Notes: generated by a model from the sequence alone, not told the origin. Shown: positions 35,462 through 43,879, counted from the first letter of the stretch. The stretch: DNA of 64,000 nt from JAFKFI01 sp963795435 (GCA_963795435.1 CAWCHV010000006.1:190001-254000), one strand, 5' to 3'. Numbers and translations are program-made.

Positions 35462-36529
35462 TTACCTGGCCTGCGGCAAGTCTTCCACGTTGACCTCGGG
35501 TATCGGCGCTTCCGGCAGATCCTCGACATTGACTTCCGGAATCGGCTGGTCCCCCGATGCCGAGCTGCCCGCGACGGGGCCGCCGCAATCCTTGGGACCG
35601 CAGGTGAGCGCGCCGGTCGACGTCATCGTGGTCCAGTCCGGCCCGAAGGTGCCGGCCTGCGGCGGCTGGGCATCGAAGCCTGGCACGAGGTCCGGGATGG
35701 CGATATTGGGCGGCAGGTTGCAGGCGCGCGAGACGGCGCCTGTGAACGTGTTGCTGTTGGGTCCAAGTGGACAGTAGAGCCCTCTCGGATATCGGGAGAA
35801 ATTGGTTTCGATGCAAGCGTAGTTCAGGGGCGTCTTCAGACAGCTTCCCGACCGGCTGATATCCGCGTCGGCGGCGCCGCGGAACGTGACCCCCTGGGCG
35901 CAGGAGGATCCGTCGGCCGCCTGCTTCACGAGTCTGGGGTACAAGCTGAAGGTCTCGTGGTCCGGGCTTGGTTCGGGACCACCGACCCGGAACCAGGAGT
36001 GATTTGCGATCGGCGCGGCCTCGGTTGGCGACCAACAGATATAAACATCGGGTCCGACATGCGGGGGCGGCGGCGATGGCGGGAAAACCGGAGGCGCGGG
36101 AGCCGGAATGTTGGAGGGGAGCGTATCGTCGGTCTGTCGCTGGACCAGCTCGCCGTTCGATGCCGAGGCCGATGCCCCCTGCTGCAGCGCGTGCGTCAGT
36201 TCATGCGCCAACAAATGGCGCCCCGTGTCCGTGTCGGGAGCGTACTCGCCCTGCCGAAATCCGATATCGGAGCCGACGGCGAACGCCCGAGCCGCGAGCA
36301 CCTCGGCAGACCGCGAGGCCAGCGTATCGGCATGGATGCGGACGCGGCTGAAATCATGTCCGAAACGTGGCTCCATGAAATTGCGCGTAGCTGCATCAAG
36401 CGGATGGCCAGACGAGCGCAGCATTTCCCGCACAATTCCGGGCGCCTCGCCCGCGGCCCTGGCGCCCGGTGTACTTCGCGCCGTCATCGCCTTGACTGGC
36501 CGAGCAAACATGATTGCAATTCTCCGCAT
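35462..36529 (-). CDS. DUF4157 (eCIS-core metalloprotease-like) protein with a cysteine-rich C-terminal domain
   Basis: A 355-residue protein. Residues about 35-120 are a DUF4157 domain (FGHDFSRVRIHADTLASRSA, VGSDIGFRQGEYAP, then the zinc-protease-like HELTH at 109-113). A Pro-rich linker (about 145-165) leads to an unrecognised Cys-containing region (YICWSPTEAAPIANHSWF; YCPLGPNSNTFTGAV) whose His and NSNTF pattern recalls permuted papain-like domains, without proof. The C-terminus carries IPEVNVEDLP twice. DUF4157 is often linked to extracellular contractile injection systems, but none is in the window. The start at 36529 is set by a GGAG inside a hairpin. Confidence 0.8.
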   Translation of the reverse strand: MRRIAIMFARPVKAMTARSTPGARAAGEAPGIVREMLRSSGHPLDAATRNFMEPRFGHDFSRVRIHADTLASRSAEVLAARAFAVGSDIGFRQGEYAPDTDTGRHLLAHELTHALQQGASASASNGELVQRQTDDTLPSNIPAPAPPVFPPSPPPPHVGPDVYICWSPTEAAPIANHSWFRVGGPEPSPDHETFSLYPRLVKQAADGSSCAQGVTFRGAADADISRSGSCLKTPLNYACIETNFSRYPRGLYCPLGPNSNTFTGAVSRACNLPPNIAIPDLVPGFDAQPPQAGTFGPDWTTMTSTGALTCGPKDCGGPVAGSSASGDQPIPEVNVEDLPEAPIPEVNVEDLPQAR

Positions 36530-36536
36530 CGAGAAC

Positions 36537-36561
36537 GCTCCATGAGGCCGCTTCATGGAGC
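36537..36561 (-). promoter_or_regulatory. Hairpin covering the ribosome-binding site of the DUF4157 gene
   Basis: GCTCCATGA pairs perfectly with TCATGGAGC across a 7-nt loop. On the minus strand the 3' arm contains the GGAG that precedes the chosen ATG (36529) by 8 nt, so the folded leader would hide the Shine-Dalgarno site. It could instead be a protein operator, being a perfect 9-bp inverted repeat. Confidence 0.55.
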
Positions 36562-36674
36562 AGGGACTCAGACGTGGCGGATCGGGCAACCGGCCCGATA
36601 GGACGGACCTTAGCAGGATCGCCTGCCGGTCGCCGCCAATTAGTTTGCTTCTCCGGAACATCAGGAGGCGACGG

Positions 36675-37622
36675 ATGAGCTTAAGGATCGGGTACCTGCT
36701 GCCGACCCGCGAGCGAGTGATGGAGGGCCGGCCGGAAGCCGCGCCGCTGCTTGAACTGGCGGCGCGGGCGGAGGCCCTGGGCTACGATTCCATCTGGGTC
36801 GGCGATTCGGTGACGGCGCGGCCGCGCCACGATCCGATGACCCTGCTTGCCGCCGTTGCGGCGCGGGCGCCGCAGATGGAGCTCGGGACGGCGGTGCTGC
36901 TGCCGGCGCTGCGCAATCCGGTGCTGCTCGCTCACCAGGTCGCCACTTTGGACCAGATCAGCGAGGGCCGCTTCATCCTCGGCGTCGGCATCGCGAGCGA
37001 CGTGCCGAACATCCGCACCGAGTTCGAGGCCTGCGGCGTGCCGTGGGAGAAGCGGATCGGGCGGATGATGGAGGGGCTGCGCCTGTGCCGCGCGCTTTGG
37101 AGCGGGGAGAAGGTGGATTGGGACGGTCGATGGCGGGTGCGCGACGCGGTGCTCGGCCCGATGCCGCACCGGCCGGGCGGCCCGCCGATCTGGATTGGCG
37201 GCAACGGGCCGGCAAGTCTGGAGCGGGTCGGAAAGCACTTCGACGGCTGGTTCCCCAACGGCCCCAGCGCGGCGCAGTTCAGCGAGCAATTGGCGGAGAT
37301 CCAGGCGATCGCGCGCGCCGCCGGCCGCGATCCCGCGAAGCTGACCGGGGCGATGTACCTGACCTTGGCGATCGACGACGATCCGGCGCGGGCTGACGCG
37401 CGGTTGAGCGCGTTCATGGAACGCTATTACGGCCAGCCCGCCGCGGTGATGCGTGCGCGGCAGGTCAACTACGCCGGGCCGGCTGCTGGCGCGGCCGACT
37501 GGCTGGCGGGCTACGTTCGCGCGGGGGCGAGCCATCTCGTGCTGCGCTTCGCCGGCGACCACGAGCGGCATCTGGAAGCGCTGGCTGGGGTGCGGTCCTC
37601 GCTCGCGGGATTGTCGCCGTGA
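36675..37622 (+). CDS. LLM-class oxidoreductase, probably F420-dependent
   Basis: A 315-residue luciferase-like protein. MSLRIGYLLPTRERVM, YDSIWVGDSVTARPRHDPM, LGTAVLLPALRNPVLLAHQ and ILGVGIASDVPNIRTEFEAC follow the family order, and PPIWIGGNGPASLERVGKHF is the usual cofactor-loop region. The ATG at 36675 has AGGAGG 7-8 bp upstream. It overlaps the start of the MOSC gene (GTGA), so the two products may work on related substrates. Cofactor (F420 or FMN) is inferred from similarity and from the F420 locus in the same window. Confidence 0.85.
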   Translation: MSLRIGYLLPTRERVMEGRPEAAPLLELAARAEALGYDSIWVGDSVTARPRHDPMTLLAAVAARAPQMELGTAVLLPALRNPVLLAHQVATLDQISEGRFILGVGIASDVPNIRTEFEACGVPWEKRIGRMMEGLRLCRALWSGEKVDWDGRWRVRDAVLGPMPHRPGGPPIWIGGNGPASLERVGKHFDGWFPNGPSAAQFSEQLAEIQAIARAAGRDPAKLTGAMYLTLAIDDDPARADARLSAFMERYYGQPAAVMRARQVNYAGPAAGAADWLAGYVRAGASHLVLRFAGDHERHLEALAGVRSSLAGLSP

Positions 37623-38413
37623 GCGTCGTCGGGCGCGTGGAAAGCCTCTGGCGCTATCCGGTCAAGAGTATGCGCGGGGAAGAACTGGCGGAGGCGTATT
37701 TCGGCTATGGCGGCGTGTTGGGCGACCGGATCTACGCTTTCCGCGATACGGCCGCCCGAAAGGCGTTGCCCTATCTGACAGCGCGCGAGCAGGCCGCGAT
37801 GCTGCTACACGCGCCCCGGTTCCGCCACGCCTCGCGGGCGACGAAGCCGGTCAATCTCGCGGAGGCGGAGAGCCTCGGGCCGGGCGTGACGCCGGTCTAT
37901 CCGAGCCGCGACGATTTCGCGGTGGATGTCGAGACGCCCTCCGGCGCGGTGGTCGCAATCGACGATCCGGCGCTGATCGATGCGCTGAACCACGGACTCG
38001 CCGACGGCCACACGTTGTCGCTGCTGCGGTCGGAGGACCGCGCGCTGACCGATTGCCGGCCTGTCTCGCTGTTCTCAATGCAGACGGTGCGGCGGACCGG
38101 CGAGGAGGTGGGGAACACGCTCGACAAGCGGCGCTTCCGGGCGAACGTCTACGCCGATTTCGGCTCGATGGCCGGTTTCGCGGAGGAGGGTTTCATCGGC
38201 AGCCGGCTGCGGATCGGTGGGCGCGCGGAGGTCGCCGTGGTCGAACGTGACCCGCGCTGCAAGATCATCACCCTCGACCCCGACACCGCCGAGGCGAACC
38301 CGGAGATCCTGCGCAAGCTCGCGCGCGGACACGAGGGGTTTGCGGGTGTCTATGGCGCGGTGCTGGTGGAGGGGACGGTGCGGCCGGGGGATGAGATCAA
38401 CGTGCTTGGCTAG
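37619..38413 (+). CDS. MOSC-domain protein with N-terminal beta-barrel
   Basis: A 264-residue protein with a MOSC_N beta-barrel (about residues 1-100; LWRYPVKSMRGEEL is the family hallmark) and a C-terminal MOSC domain (about 130-260; DKRRFRANVYADF, ERDPRCKIITLDPDT). The cysteine in DPRC is at the position that holds the molybdenum cofactor in YcbX/mARC-type enzymes, which reduce N-hydroxylated compounds. It starts at a GTG overlapping the LLM stop. Confidence 0.87.
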   Translation: MSVVGRVESLWRYPVKSMRGEELAEAYFGYGGVLGDRIYAFRDTAARKALPYLTAREQAAMLLHAPRFRHASRATKPVNLAEAESLGPGVTPVYPSRDDFAVDVETPSGAVVAIDDPALIDALNHGLADGHTLSLLRSEDRALTDCRPVSLFSMQTVRRTGEEVGNTLDKRRFRANVYADFGSMAGFAEEGFIGSRLRIGGRAEVAVVERDPRCKIITLDPDTAEANPEILRKLARGHEGFAGVYGAVLVEGTVRPGDEINVLG

Positions 38414-38528
38414 CCGCGCTCGCTCCACCCATTGCGGCAGGAGAAGGGCAACGGTCAGGTTCTTGCGGGCTTGTAGTGATCGACGGGGGCTTGAAGCAGC
38501 TCTGGATCCGGGCCACGTCTACCGCGCC

Positions 38529-38807
38529 ATGCCAAACCGCCCGCCGCCTGAGCTCGACATGAACCCCGACGGGAGCTTCCGGACGCCGGCGCGCCCGCCG
38601 CTCGCATTGCGGGTCGGGGCGATCGCCCTGGTGGTCGCGGTGTTGGCCGGCGCGCTGGCGGCGGCGGTACTGGTGTTATGGTTCGCGCTGGCGCTGATTC
38701 CGGTCGCGATCGTCGCCTTCGTGATCGCCTGGGTGGCGTTCCGCATCCAGCTCTGGCGGATCAGGCGCTCAGCGCGCGGCCGGCGCGCCGTTTTTCGCGC
38801 CTACTAG
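38529..38807 (+). CDS. Small membrane protein, function unknown
   Basis: A 92-residue protein. A hydrophilic N-terminus is followed by one long or two closely spaced hydrophobic segments (about residues 28-72, IALVVAVLAGALAAAVLVLW then ALIPVAIVAFVIAWVAF) and a basic tail (RIRRSARGRRAVF). Its 3' end overlaps the convergent LLM gene by 39 bp. I do not recognise the family. The 115 bp before it show no clear signals. Confidence 0.6.
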   Translation: MPNRPPPELDMNPDGSFRTPARPPLALRVGAIALVVAVLAGALAAAVLVLWFALALIPVAIVAFVIAWVAFRIQLWRIRRSARGRRAVFRAY

Positions 38808-39815
38808 CCCGAACTCCTCGGCGAGCAGCGTGTAGGAACGCCGCCGCGCCACGGGGTCATGAACCGTGGTGAGCACGGCGATCTCCGACAGTTCCTGCTC
38901 CTCGGCCAGCGCCCGCAGGCGCGCGCCGACCTCGGGTGCCGTGCCGTGGATCGTCCGTTCGCGCACCCGGGCCACGCGCATCCGCTCGCCCTCGGTGAGC
39001 GGCTGGGCGGCGGCTTCCTCCGGGGAGAGCAACGGCGAAAAAATGCCGCGGTCGCGGTTGAGCCGGGCGACGGCGCGCGAGGTGAACTGCCGCGCGGCTT
39101 CTTCCTCGGTCTCCGCTGCGAGCGCCCAGACGCAGGCCGCCGTGTGCGGCTCGGGGTGGCGGGCGCTCGGACGGTAGGTCTGGCGGTAGACGGCAAACGC
39201 CTGCTCGGCGCCGCGACCGTCGGTGATGAAATGGGCGAAGCAATACGGGAGCCCGAAATACGCCGCGACCTGCGCGCCGTAGTCGGAGCTGCCGAGTATC
39301 CAAGTCTCCGGCACTGTCGGGCCCTGTGGGTTGGCGACGATGTCGCGGAACGGATGGCCCTCGACCAGCTTCTCGCCCGCCAGCCAGGACAGCAGGTCGC
39401 GCACTTGCGCCGGGAAATGGTCGGCCGCCGTCTCGGCTTGCGGGTTCAGCGCGAAGGCCGTGCGACCGTCCGAGCCGGGGGCGCGGCCGAGGCCGAGGTC
39501 GATGCGGCCGGGAGCGATCGCCTCCAGCACGCGGAACTGCTCGGCTACTTTCAGGCTGGAATAGTGCGGCAGCATCACTCCGGCGCTGCCGACGCGGATC
39601 TGTCGCGTGGTCGCGGCGATGGCGCTGATGAGCACTTCCGGCGCGGTGCCGGCGATGCTGGCGGAGTTGTGGTGCTCGGCCAGCCAGTAGCGGCTGTAGC
39701 CGAGCGCGTCACAGTGCCGGGCAAGTTCCAGGCTCTCGCGGATCGAGCTGTCGGGCGAGCGGCCGGTGACGACGGTGGACTGGTCGAGCACGGAGAGGCG
39801 GATCGGGGGCGTCAT
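38769..39815 (-). CDS. LLM-class flavin-dependent oxidoreductase (MsnO8-like group)
   Basis: A 348-residue luciferase-like protein of the group recognised by IRLSVLDQSTVVTG at the start, then YWLAEHHNSASIAGTAPEVL, VGSAGVMLPHYSSLKVAEQF and IDLGLGRAPGSDG. Members are mostly annotated as FMN-dependent; the natural substrate is generally unknown. The ATG at 39815 is chosen since the longer frame upstream is a shadow of the next gene. It lies 14 bp after the DUF445 gene on the same strand, so they may be co-transcribed. Confidence 0.87.
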   Translation of the reverse strand: MTPPIRLSVLDQSTVVTGRSPDSSIRESLELARHCDALGYSRYWLAEHHNSASIAGTAPEVLISAIAATTRQIRVGSAGVMLPHYSSLKVAEQFRVLEAIAPGRIDLGLGRAPGSDGRTAFALNPQAETAADHFPAQVRDLLSWLAGEKLVEGHPFRDIVANPQGPTVPETWILGSSDYGAQVAAYFGLPYCFAHFITDGRGAEQAFAVYRQTYRPSARHPEPHTAACVWALAAETEEEAARQFTSRAVARLNRDRGIFSPLLSPEEAAAQPLTEGERMRVARVRERTIHGTAPEVGARLRALAEEQELSEIAVLTTVHDPVARRRSYTLLAEEFGLVGAKNGAPAAR

Positions 39816-39829
39816 TTGTCTCCGCTCAA

Positions 39830-41101
39830 TCAAAATGTGACATGGCCGAATGTCGCGCGGAGCAGCGCGTAGACAAGGCCGCCGACCAGGAAACCCACCA
39901 GAGTGCCATTGACCCGAACGAATTGCAGGTCCTTGCCCACATAGAGCTCCAGCTTGTCGGTGATGGTCGCCGCGTCCCAACTGGCGACAGCTCGGGCGAT
40001 GAAATCGGAAAGATGCACCTGCGCGGCGGGGAGCAGGCCAGCGAGAATGTGCTCGGTGGCGCCTTGGACCCGGTCCCGCACCGCCGGATCGGATTGCAGC
40101 ATCCCGCCGAGATTGGCGAACGCTCCCTCTATGAGGGCGATGGTGTGCCCGTTCGGTTTGGCGGCGTCGGCCTCCAGCGCCATCCGCAGCCGCGCCCAGA
40201 TGTCCCAGAGCCAGGCCTGGATGGTCTCGTGCGCCATTACCTTGCGGATCGCAGCGCCAATCTCGGCGGCTCGCTCGGGGTCGGTCTCCATGCGATCGAT
40301 CTCGCGCTTGACCCATTCATCGAACGCGGCGCGCAGTTCCGAGCCGTCGGGGCTCATCTTGTCGAGCTCGCCGTTGACCATGCCGAGCACGCGCTTGGCG
40401 ATCGAGGCGCCGAGCGCCCAGCCGACCAGCCGGCCGCCCTGCTCGCGCACCCGTTCCTCGATGGCGCCGCGCAGGGCTTCCTCCTGGTTGGCAAGAAGCG
40501 TCTTGAACTGGTTGAGGATGAAGCCGAACACCTCTTGGTGGCGGCCGCCCTCGACCATGCCGCGCAGGGCGCGTGCGACGACAGCGCCGGCCGCGGGTCC
40601 GCCCAGGATACGCGGGACGATGCGGGAAGCGAGGCGTCGGGCGCGCCCGTCCTCGACCGTCGCCAGCATCTTGGGGAGCATCCCCGCCAGCGCTTCGGCG
40701 GCGGGGCGGGCAGAGGCGGGATCGGCGAGGAAGCGGCGAAGAATTCCGGCGAGGTCGAGGCCGTGCAGCACGCGCGCCACCTGCTCGCCGGTGAACACGT
40801 GGTTGGCGACGAAGCGGCCGAGGGCGGCGCCGAGGCGTTCCTTCTGGTTCGGCAGGATGGCGGTATGCGGGATCGGGATGCCGAGCGGGTGGCGGAACAG
40901 GGCAGTGACGGCGAACCAGTCGGCGATGCCGCCGACGAACCCGGCCTTGGCCGCCGATTGCAAGAGGTCGGTCCCCCAGCCCTCCGGCAAGGCGTAGGTG
41001 CCGAGCGTGATGACGGCCATCAGGATCAGCAGCCCCGTCGCGAAGGCGCGATGGGTCGCCAACGCGCGGCGGCGCTGGGCGTCGGGGTCTAGTTCGGTCA
41101 T
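39830..41101 (-). CDS. DUF445 family membrane protein
   Basis: A 423-residue protein of the YjiN-like DUF445 family. One N-terminal membrane segment (FATGLLILMAVITLGTYAL) is followed by the signature AAKAGFVGGIADWFAVTALF RHPLG. A long helical region (about 90-390) leads to a C-terminal membrane anchor (VNGTLVGFLVGGLVYALLRA). Function is unknown. It is divergent from the zinc-transporter genes, with 88 bp between starts that include the Zur-like box. Confidence 0.87.
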   Translation of the reverse strand: MTELDPDAQRRRALATHRAFATGLLILMAVITLGTYALPEGWGTDLLQSAAKAGFVGGIADWFAVTALFRHPLGIPIPHTAILPNQKERLGAALGRFVANHVFTGEQVARVLHGLDLAGILRRFLADPASARPAAEALAGMLPKMLATVEDGRARRLASRIVPRILGGPAAGAVVARALRGMVEGGRHQEVFGFILNQFKTLLANQEEALRGAIEERVREQGGRLVGWALGASIAKRVLGMVNGELDKMSPDGSELRAAFDEWVKREIDRMETDPERAAEIGAAIRKVMAHETIQAWLWDIWARLRMALEADAAKPNGHTIALIEGAFANLGGMLQSDPAVRDRVQGATEHILAGLLPAAQVHLSDFIARAVASWDAATITDKLELYVGKDLQFVRVNGTLVGFLVGGLVYALLRATFGHVTF

Positions 41102-41175
41102 GGGCCCCCTTCATAGGAGCGCGGGCCTCGCTCGCCCAGGGCACCATGCGCTGTTTGCTCACCGCCGGGCCCGAC

Positions 41176-41188
41176 GTTATAAAGTAAC
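41176..41188 (+). promoter_or_regulatory. Zur-box-like operator
   Basis: GTTATAAAGTAAC has the dyad GTTA-N5-TAAC, close to the GTTATAATATAAC core bound by the zinc repressor Zur. It ends one base before the ATG of the 34-codon ORF that leads the aztA-aztB genes, an ideal place to block transcription or initiation. Zinc repression of the operon is therefore inferred. Confidence 0.65.
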
Positions 41189-41189
41189 C

Positions 41190-41294
41190 ATGCTCGACCC
41201 GCTCGCCCCCTCCGCCGGGATTGGCGCCCGGCTTCTGCTGGCTGTTGCCGTGCTCGCCGTGACGTGGGCCGTGGTTTTCTGGGCGCTCGCGTGA
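41190..41294 (+). CDS. 34-residue predicted membrane peptide leading the zinc-transporter operon
   Basis: The ORF gives MLDPLAPSAGIGARLLLAVA then VLAVTWAVVFWALA, with a single hydrophobic helix from about residue 14 to the end. Its stop overlaps the GTG of aztA (GTGA), which supports real, coupled translation. It begins one base after the Zur-like box and has no Shine-Dalgarno of its own, so it may be read from a leaderless or near-leaderless mRNA. It could be a small accessory subunit or only a translational lead-in. No homologue is recalled. Confidence 0.55.
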   Translation: MLDPLAPSAGIGARLLLAVAVLAVTWAVVFWALA

Positions 41295-42037
41295 TTCAGC
41301 CGCCCGCCATCCGCGTCGATAACCTGACGCTGAGCCACGAGCGGCATCCAGCGGTGCATCACCTGTCCGGGTGCTTCGCTCCCGGCAGTCTGACGGCGGT
41401 GGTCGGCCCCAACGGCGCGGGCAAGACGACCTTGCTGCGGGCCGTCGCCGGTCTGCATCGGCCGGATTCCGGCGGGATCGACCTCGGCGGTCTGCGCGCC
41501 ACGGAAGTGGCCCTGCTGCCGCAGTCGAGCGCGCTCGACCGGTCCTTTCCCATCGCCTGCCTCGATGTCGTGGCGCTCGGCCATTGGGGCCGCGCGGGGG
41601 CGTTCCGTGCGTTATCCGGAGCGCAGCATGACGCGGCGCGGCGGGCGCTGGCGACGGTCGGATTGGACGGGTTCGCGGCGCGGCCGATCGGCAGCCTGTC
41701 GGCGGGGCAGTTCCAGCGGGTGTTGTTCGCCAGGCTGCTGGCGCAGGACGCGCCGGTGCTGCTGCTGGACGAACCGTTCAACGCGGTGGACGAGCGTACC
41801 GGGGCTGATCTCATGGCGCTGATCCGGGGCTGGCACGCGGAGGGGCGTACCGTGATTGCGGTGCTGCACGATCTAGACCTGGTGCTCGCCGAGTTCCCCG
41901 AGACGCTGCTGATCGCGCGCGAGCCGATTGCCTGGGGCAAGACCGCGCAGGCGCTCGCGCCGGCCAACCGGCAGCGTGCCCGGTTGGCTGTCGAGGCGTG
42001 GGCGCCTGATCCGGCGCTGTGCCGGACCGCCGCTTGA
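41291..42037 (+). CDS. aztA: Zinc ABC transporter ATP-binding protein AztA
   Basis: A 248-residue ATPase of the metal-ion (ZnuC/AztA) class. It has IRVDNLTLSHERHPAVHHLS at the N-terminus, Walker A GPNGAGKTT, signature LSAGQFQRVLFARLL, Walker B VLLLDEPFNAVDE and the switch VLHDLDLVL. The GTG start overlaps the small upstream ORF and its own stop overlaps the permease start, so the three are coupled. AztABCD is the alphaproteobacterial zinc importer; a Zur-like box upstream agrees with zinc as substrate. Confidence 0.85.
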   Translation: MIQPPAIRVDNLTLSHERHPAVHHLSGCFAPGSLTAVVGPNGAGKTTLLRAVAGLHRPDSGGIDLGGLRATEVALLPQSSALDRSFPIACLDVVALGHWGRAGAFRALSGAQHDAARRALATVGLDGFAARPIGSLSAGQFQRVLFARLLAQDAPVLLLDEPFNAVDERTGADLMALIRGWHAEGRTVIAVLHDLDLVLAEFPETLLIAREPIAWGKTAQALAPANRQRARLAVEAWAPDPALCRTAA

Positions 42038-42897
42038 TCCACGATTTCCTGCTCGCCCCGTTCGGCCTCGGCTTCATGCGCCGCGCGCTCGCCGGCTGCC
42101 TCGCGCTCTCGGTCGCCGGGCCGCCGCTCGGCGTGTTGCTGGTGCTGCGGCGGATGAGCCTGATGAGCGATGTGCTGCAGCACGGCATCCTGCCAGGGAT
42201 CGCGCTCGGCGCCGCGGCGGCGGGGCTATCGATCTGGGCGATGGGGCTCGGGGGCGTGCTCGCCGGACTGGCCGTCGCGCTGCTGGCCGGCTGGCTGGCG
42301 CGCACGACGGGCGGCCGGGAGGACAGCCAGCTCGCCGGGGTCTACCTGCTGGCGCTGGCCGCCGGTGTGGCGATCGTCTCGGCGCAGCGCAATATCGACC
42401 TCACGCAATTGCTGTTCGGCAGCGTGCTCGGCGTCGACGACGCGGCGCTGCTGTCGATGGCCGTCGTCGCCACCATCGTGCTTCCGGCGCTCGCGCTGAT
42501 CTGGCGGCCGCTGGTGCTGGAAAGTTTCGATCCGGGCTTCATGGCGGCCGCCGGCGGCCGCGGCGGGCTGTGGCATCTCGCCTTCCTGGCGCTGGTGGTG
42601 TTGTGCGTGGTCGCCGGCTTCGTCGCCCTCGGCACGCTGATGTCGGTCGGCCTGATGATGCTGCCCGCGGTGGCGGCGCGGCATTTCTCCGCCGGGCTGG
42701 GCGGTCAGGTGCGCGCCTCCGTGGTTCTGGCGGCGCTGGCCTCGGTACTCGGGCTGCTGCTGTCGTTCCACACCGACATGCCGGCTGGGCCCGCCATCGT
42801 GCTCGCCGCCGGGGCGCTGTGGCTGGCGAGCCTGGTGGCCGGGCCGCGCGAGAGCCTGTGGCGCAGGTGGGTGCGGCGGCCGCATTTTGCGGGTTAG
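42034..42897 (+). CDS. aztB: Zinc ABC transporter permease AztB
   Basis: A 287-residue ABC-3-type permease with seven or more hydrophobic segments. IHDFLLAPFGLGFMRRALAG, LVLRRMSLMSDVLQHGILPG and LVLESFDPGFMAAAGG follow AztB order. I favour the TTG at 42034 overlapping the aztA stop; a GTG at 42019 would add five residues. The periplasmic zinc-binding AztC and the chaperone AztD are not encoded next to it; the following gene is an unrelated toxin on the other strand (stops overlap by 4 bp). Confidence 0.85.
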   Translation: MIHDFLLAPFGLGFMRRALAGCLALSVAGPPLGVLLVLRRMSLMSDVLQHGILPGIALGAAAAGLSIWAMGLGGVLAGLAVALLAGWLARTTGGREDSQLAGVYLLALAAGVAIVSAQRNIDLTQLLFGSVLGVDDAALLSMAVVATIVLPALALIWRPLVLESFDPGFMAAAGGRGGLWHLAFLALVVLCVVAGFVALGTLMSVGLMMLPAVAARHFSAGLGGQVRASVVLAALASVLGLLLSFHTDMPAGPAIVLAAGALWLASLVAGPRESLWRRWVRRPHFAG

Positions 42898-43358
42898 TTG
42901 GCCCGCCGCCGCAATCTCGGATCAACCCGGAACGACGTCTCGACCGAGCGCCACGCGGCGGCCGAGGGGTGGCGTGGGTTGAGCAGCACGTTGCGCTCCG
43001 TGGCCGGGATGGCACCCGGCTCCAATGCGGCGGGAACGATGATCGACGGCACGAGCAGCGCGGCGGAGCGGAGCGACGCGGCCCAGCGATCGCCAGCATC
43101 GCGGGCGGCTTCCAGATCGTCCGCCGCACCGGCGTGCGCGATGGCGGAGTCGTCGGGAATTTCGACGGCGAAAGCGCGAAAACTCTCGGGCAATCGGGCG
43201 GAGCTGAGATGCACCAGTTGTTCCAGGAGCGCCAGGGCAAGATGCGTCGCGGCATACACCATCCGCGTGCCGGGCGAGTTCCAGCGGCCGCCGTAAAGTC
43301 TCGCCCCTTCACCATCCAGCGCCGGATAACGGCCGATAGCGACCCGCCAGACTTGCAC
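42894..43358 (-). CDS. RES-domain toxin of a type II toxin-antitoxin system
   Basis: A 154-residue RES-domain protein. The conserved polar residues that give the fold its name appear in VWRVAIGRYPALDGEGARLY, GGRWNSPGTRMVYAA (the R and following G-x-W-N) and the S/E positions of the LEQLVHL helix. RES toxins deplete NAD+ or ADP-ribosylate targets. The GTG start overlaps the last base of the antitoxin stop, so expression is coupled with antitoxin first, the usual order for this type. Confidence 0.87.
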   Translation of the reverse strand: MQVWRVAIGRYPALDGEGARLYGGRWNSPGTRMVYAATHLALALLEQLVHLSSARLPESFRAFAVEIPDDSAIAHAGAADDLEAARDAGDRWAASLRSAALLVPSIIVPAALEPGAIPATERNVLLNPRHPSAAAWRSVETSFRVDPRLRRRAN

Positions 43359-43771
43359 TATTCCACGATGCCGTGTGCGATCCGGCCCAGCACGGCCTCG
43401 ACCAACCGGCCGCCCTCCTCGGTGTCGAGGAGGGCCAGCGGTGGCTGATTGTCGAGTGCGCCGTTGTTCTCGCGCAGCCACGCGTGGGCGTCGTCGCGTC
43501 GTCCGAACACGTCGTCCGCGATGCCCTGGATGCGGGCGAGACGCACCACAATGTCGCTCTGCTCGCGCGAGAGCGTGGCCTTATGGCGACGTGCGTACAA
43601 GGTGCGGCGAGGAATGAAATAGGTTTCCACCTCGCGCTCGTCGATGACGCCGGTGGTGATCAACCGTTCCAGCGCGGCGAACGGCAATCCCTCGCGCACC
43701 GCTCGCGCCAGGCCGAGCGATCCGCCCGGGTGCCTGCCGAGCGCCTTCTCCACCGCGGCTGCCGTGACCAT
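43358..43771 (-). CDS. Xre/MbcA/ParS-type antitoxin (DUF2384)
   Basis: A 137-residue partner of the RES toxin. The N-terminal part (ALGRHPGGSLGLARAVREGL, then a VIDEREVETYFIPRRTLYAR helix-turn-helix-like region) is Xre-like. The C-terminal DUF2384 toxin-binding domain shows AHAWLRENNGALDNQPPLAL then LLDTEEGGRLVEAVLGRIAHG. GGAGGAAGAA lies just before the ATG. It probably autoregulates from the 43772-43879 interval, which is shared with the divergent PEP carboxylase gene. The 3-kb open frame extending upstream is a shadow. Confidence 0.87.
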   Translation of the reverse strand: MVTAAAVEKALGRHPGGSLGLARAVREGLPFAALERLITTGVIDEREVETYFIPRRTLYARRHKATLSREQSDIVVRLARIQGIADDVFGRRDDAHAWLRENNGALDNQPPLALLDTEEGGRLVEAVLGRIAHGIVE

Positions 43772-43879
43772 TTCTTCCTCCGTGCCGGATTGCCCATAAT
43801 ATCGTGCTATGCTGCCCAGAACGCAAGATCGGATCGTCCAAACAAGATCGGACCGCCGAACTTCTTGCCGCAACGCAGC

